Positions 5,629 to 5,632 of a stretch of 5,632 bases of DNA are shown one piece after another. Both the position numbers and the translations under genes were made by a program. The number at the start of each line of letters is the position of its first letter. Positions within the stretch are counted from its first letter, which is position 1. Under the pieces are notes generated by a model. The model was not told the DNA's origin. It was given only the letters and a program-made list of their open reading frames with translations, and did no database searches. The stretch comes from Mageeibacillus sp. UBA1193 (lineage in GTDB: Bacteria > Bacillota > Clostridia > Saccharofermentanales > Saccharofermentanaceae): contig DBYF01000126.1 in assembly GCA_002310155.1 (NCBI GenBank), positions 3,008 to 8,639 on the forward strand. The letters are read 5' to 3'.

Positions 5629-5632
5629 TATC

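Noticed and set aside
5544..5632. Plus-strand start (ATGAAAAAATCA...) open to the right edge for 29 codons
   Set aside because: No good ribosome site precedes it, and the strong extended -10 promoter at 5600-5608 would lie inside it. It could still be the start of the divergent gene; sequence beyond the edge would decide.

Overview
The window looks like a chromosomal piece of an anaerobic, Gram-positive Clostridia-type bacterium (Bacillota; Lachnospiraceae, Oscillospiraceae or a Saccharofermentans-like relative). The reasons are strong AGGAGG-type ribosome binding sites, intermediate GC (about half, by eye), a Thr/Glu-rich 'TTTE' extracellular linker typical of fibre-degrading Clostridia, and an intracellular GH43 glycosidase beside a YtqB/MnmM tRNA methyltransferase. 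This is inferred from style and gene families, not from a search.

Layout: every gene lies on the minus strand, so transcription runs from right to left. At the right end (5445-5632) is an intergenic region with a plausible minus-strand promoter (about 5490-5518) and a strong extended -10 promoter on the plus strand (about 5600-5608), which would drive a divergent gene beyond the right edge. Five genes then follow with no usable gaps, as one apparent operon: a shikimate-kinase-family P-loop kinase (4860-5444), an SmtB/ArsR-type zinc-sensor-like repressor with a lysine-rich histone-H1-like tail (4520-4912), the tRNA methyltransferase MnmM/YtqB (3938-4513), a GH43 beta-xylosidase/arabinofuranosidase-type enzyme (2340-3935), and a membrane-anchored protein that fuses a metallophosphoesterase to a transglutaminase-like domain (334-2337). 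A perfect 7-bp hairpin with a T-rich tail (296-322) ends the operon. Left of it, a VWA-domain gene starts with its own ribosome binding site (1-206) and runs off the left edge.

How the genes work together is not obvious. Each is translationally linked to the previous one: a 53-bp overlap, then gaps of 6, 2 and 2 bp, with ribosome binding sites inside the preceding coding sequences. The products nevertheless span small-molecule phosphorylation, metal-responsive regulation, tRNA wobble modification, cytoplasmic hemicellulose-oligosaccharide breakdown and cell-surface hydrolysis. The most unusual items are the ArsR protein's periodic Lys-Lys hexad tail, which overlaps in another frame the charged tail of the kinase, and the phosphoesterase-transglutaminase fusion. 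No CRISPR array, tRNA, rRNA, insertion sequence or phage gene was seen.
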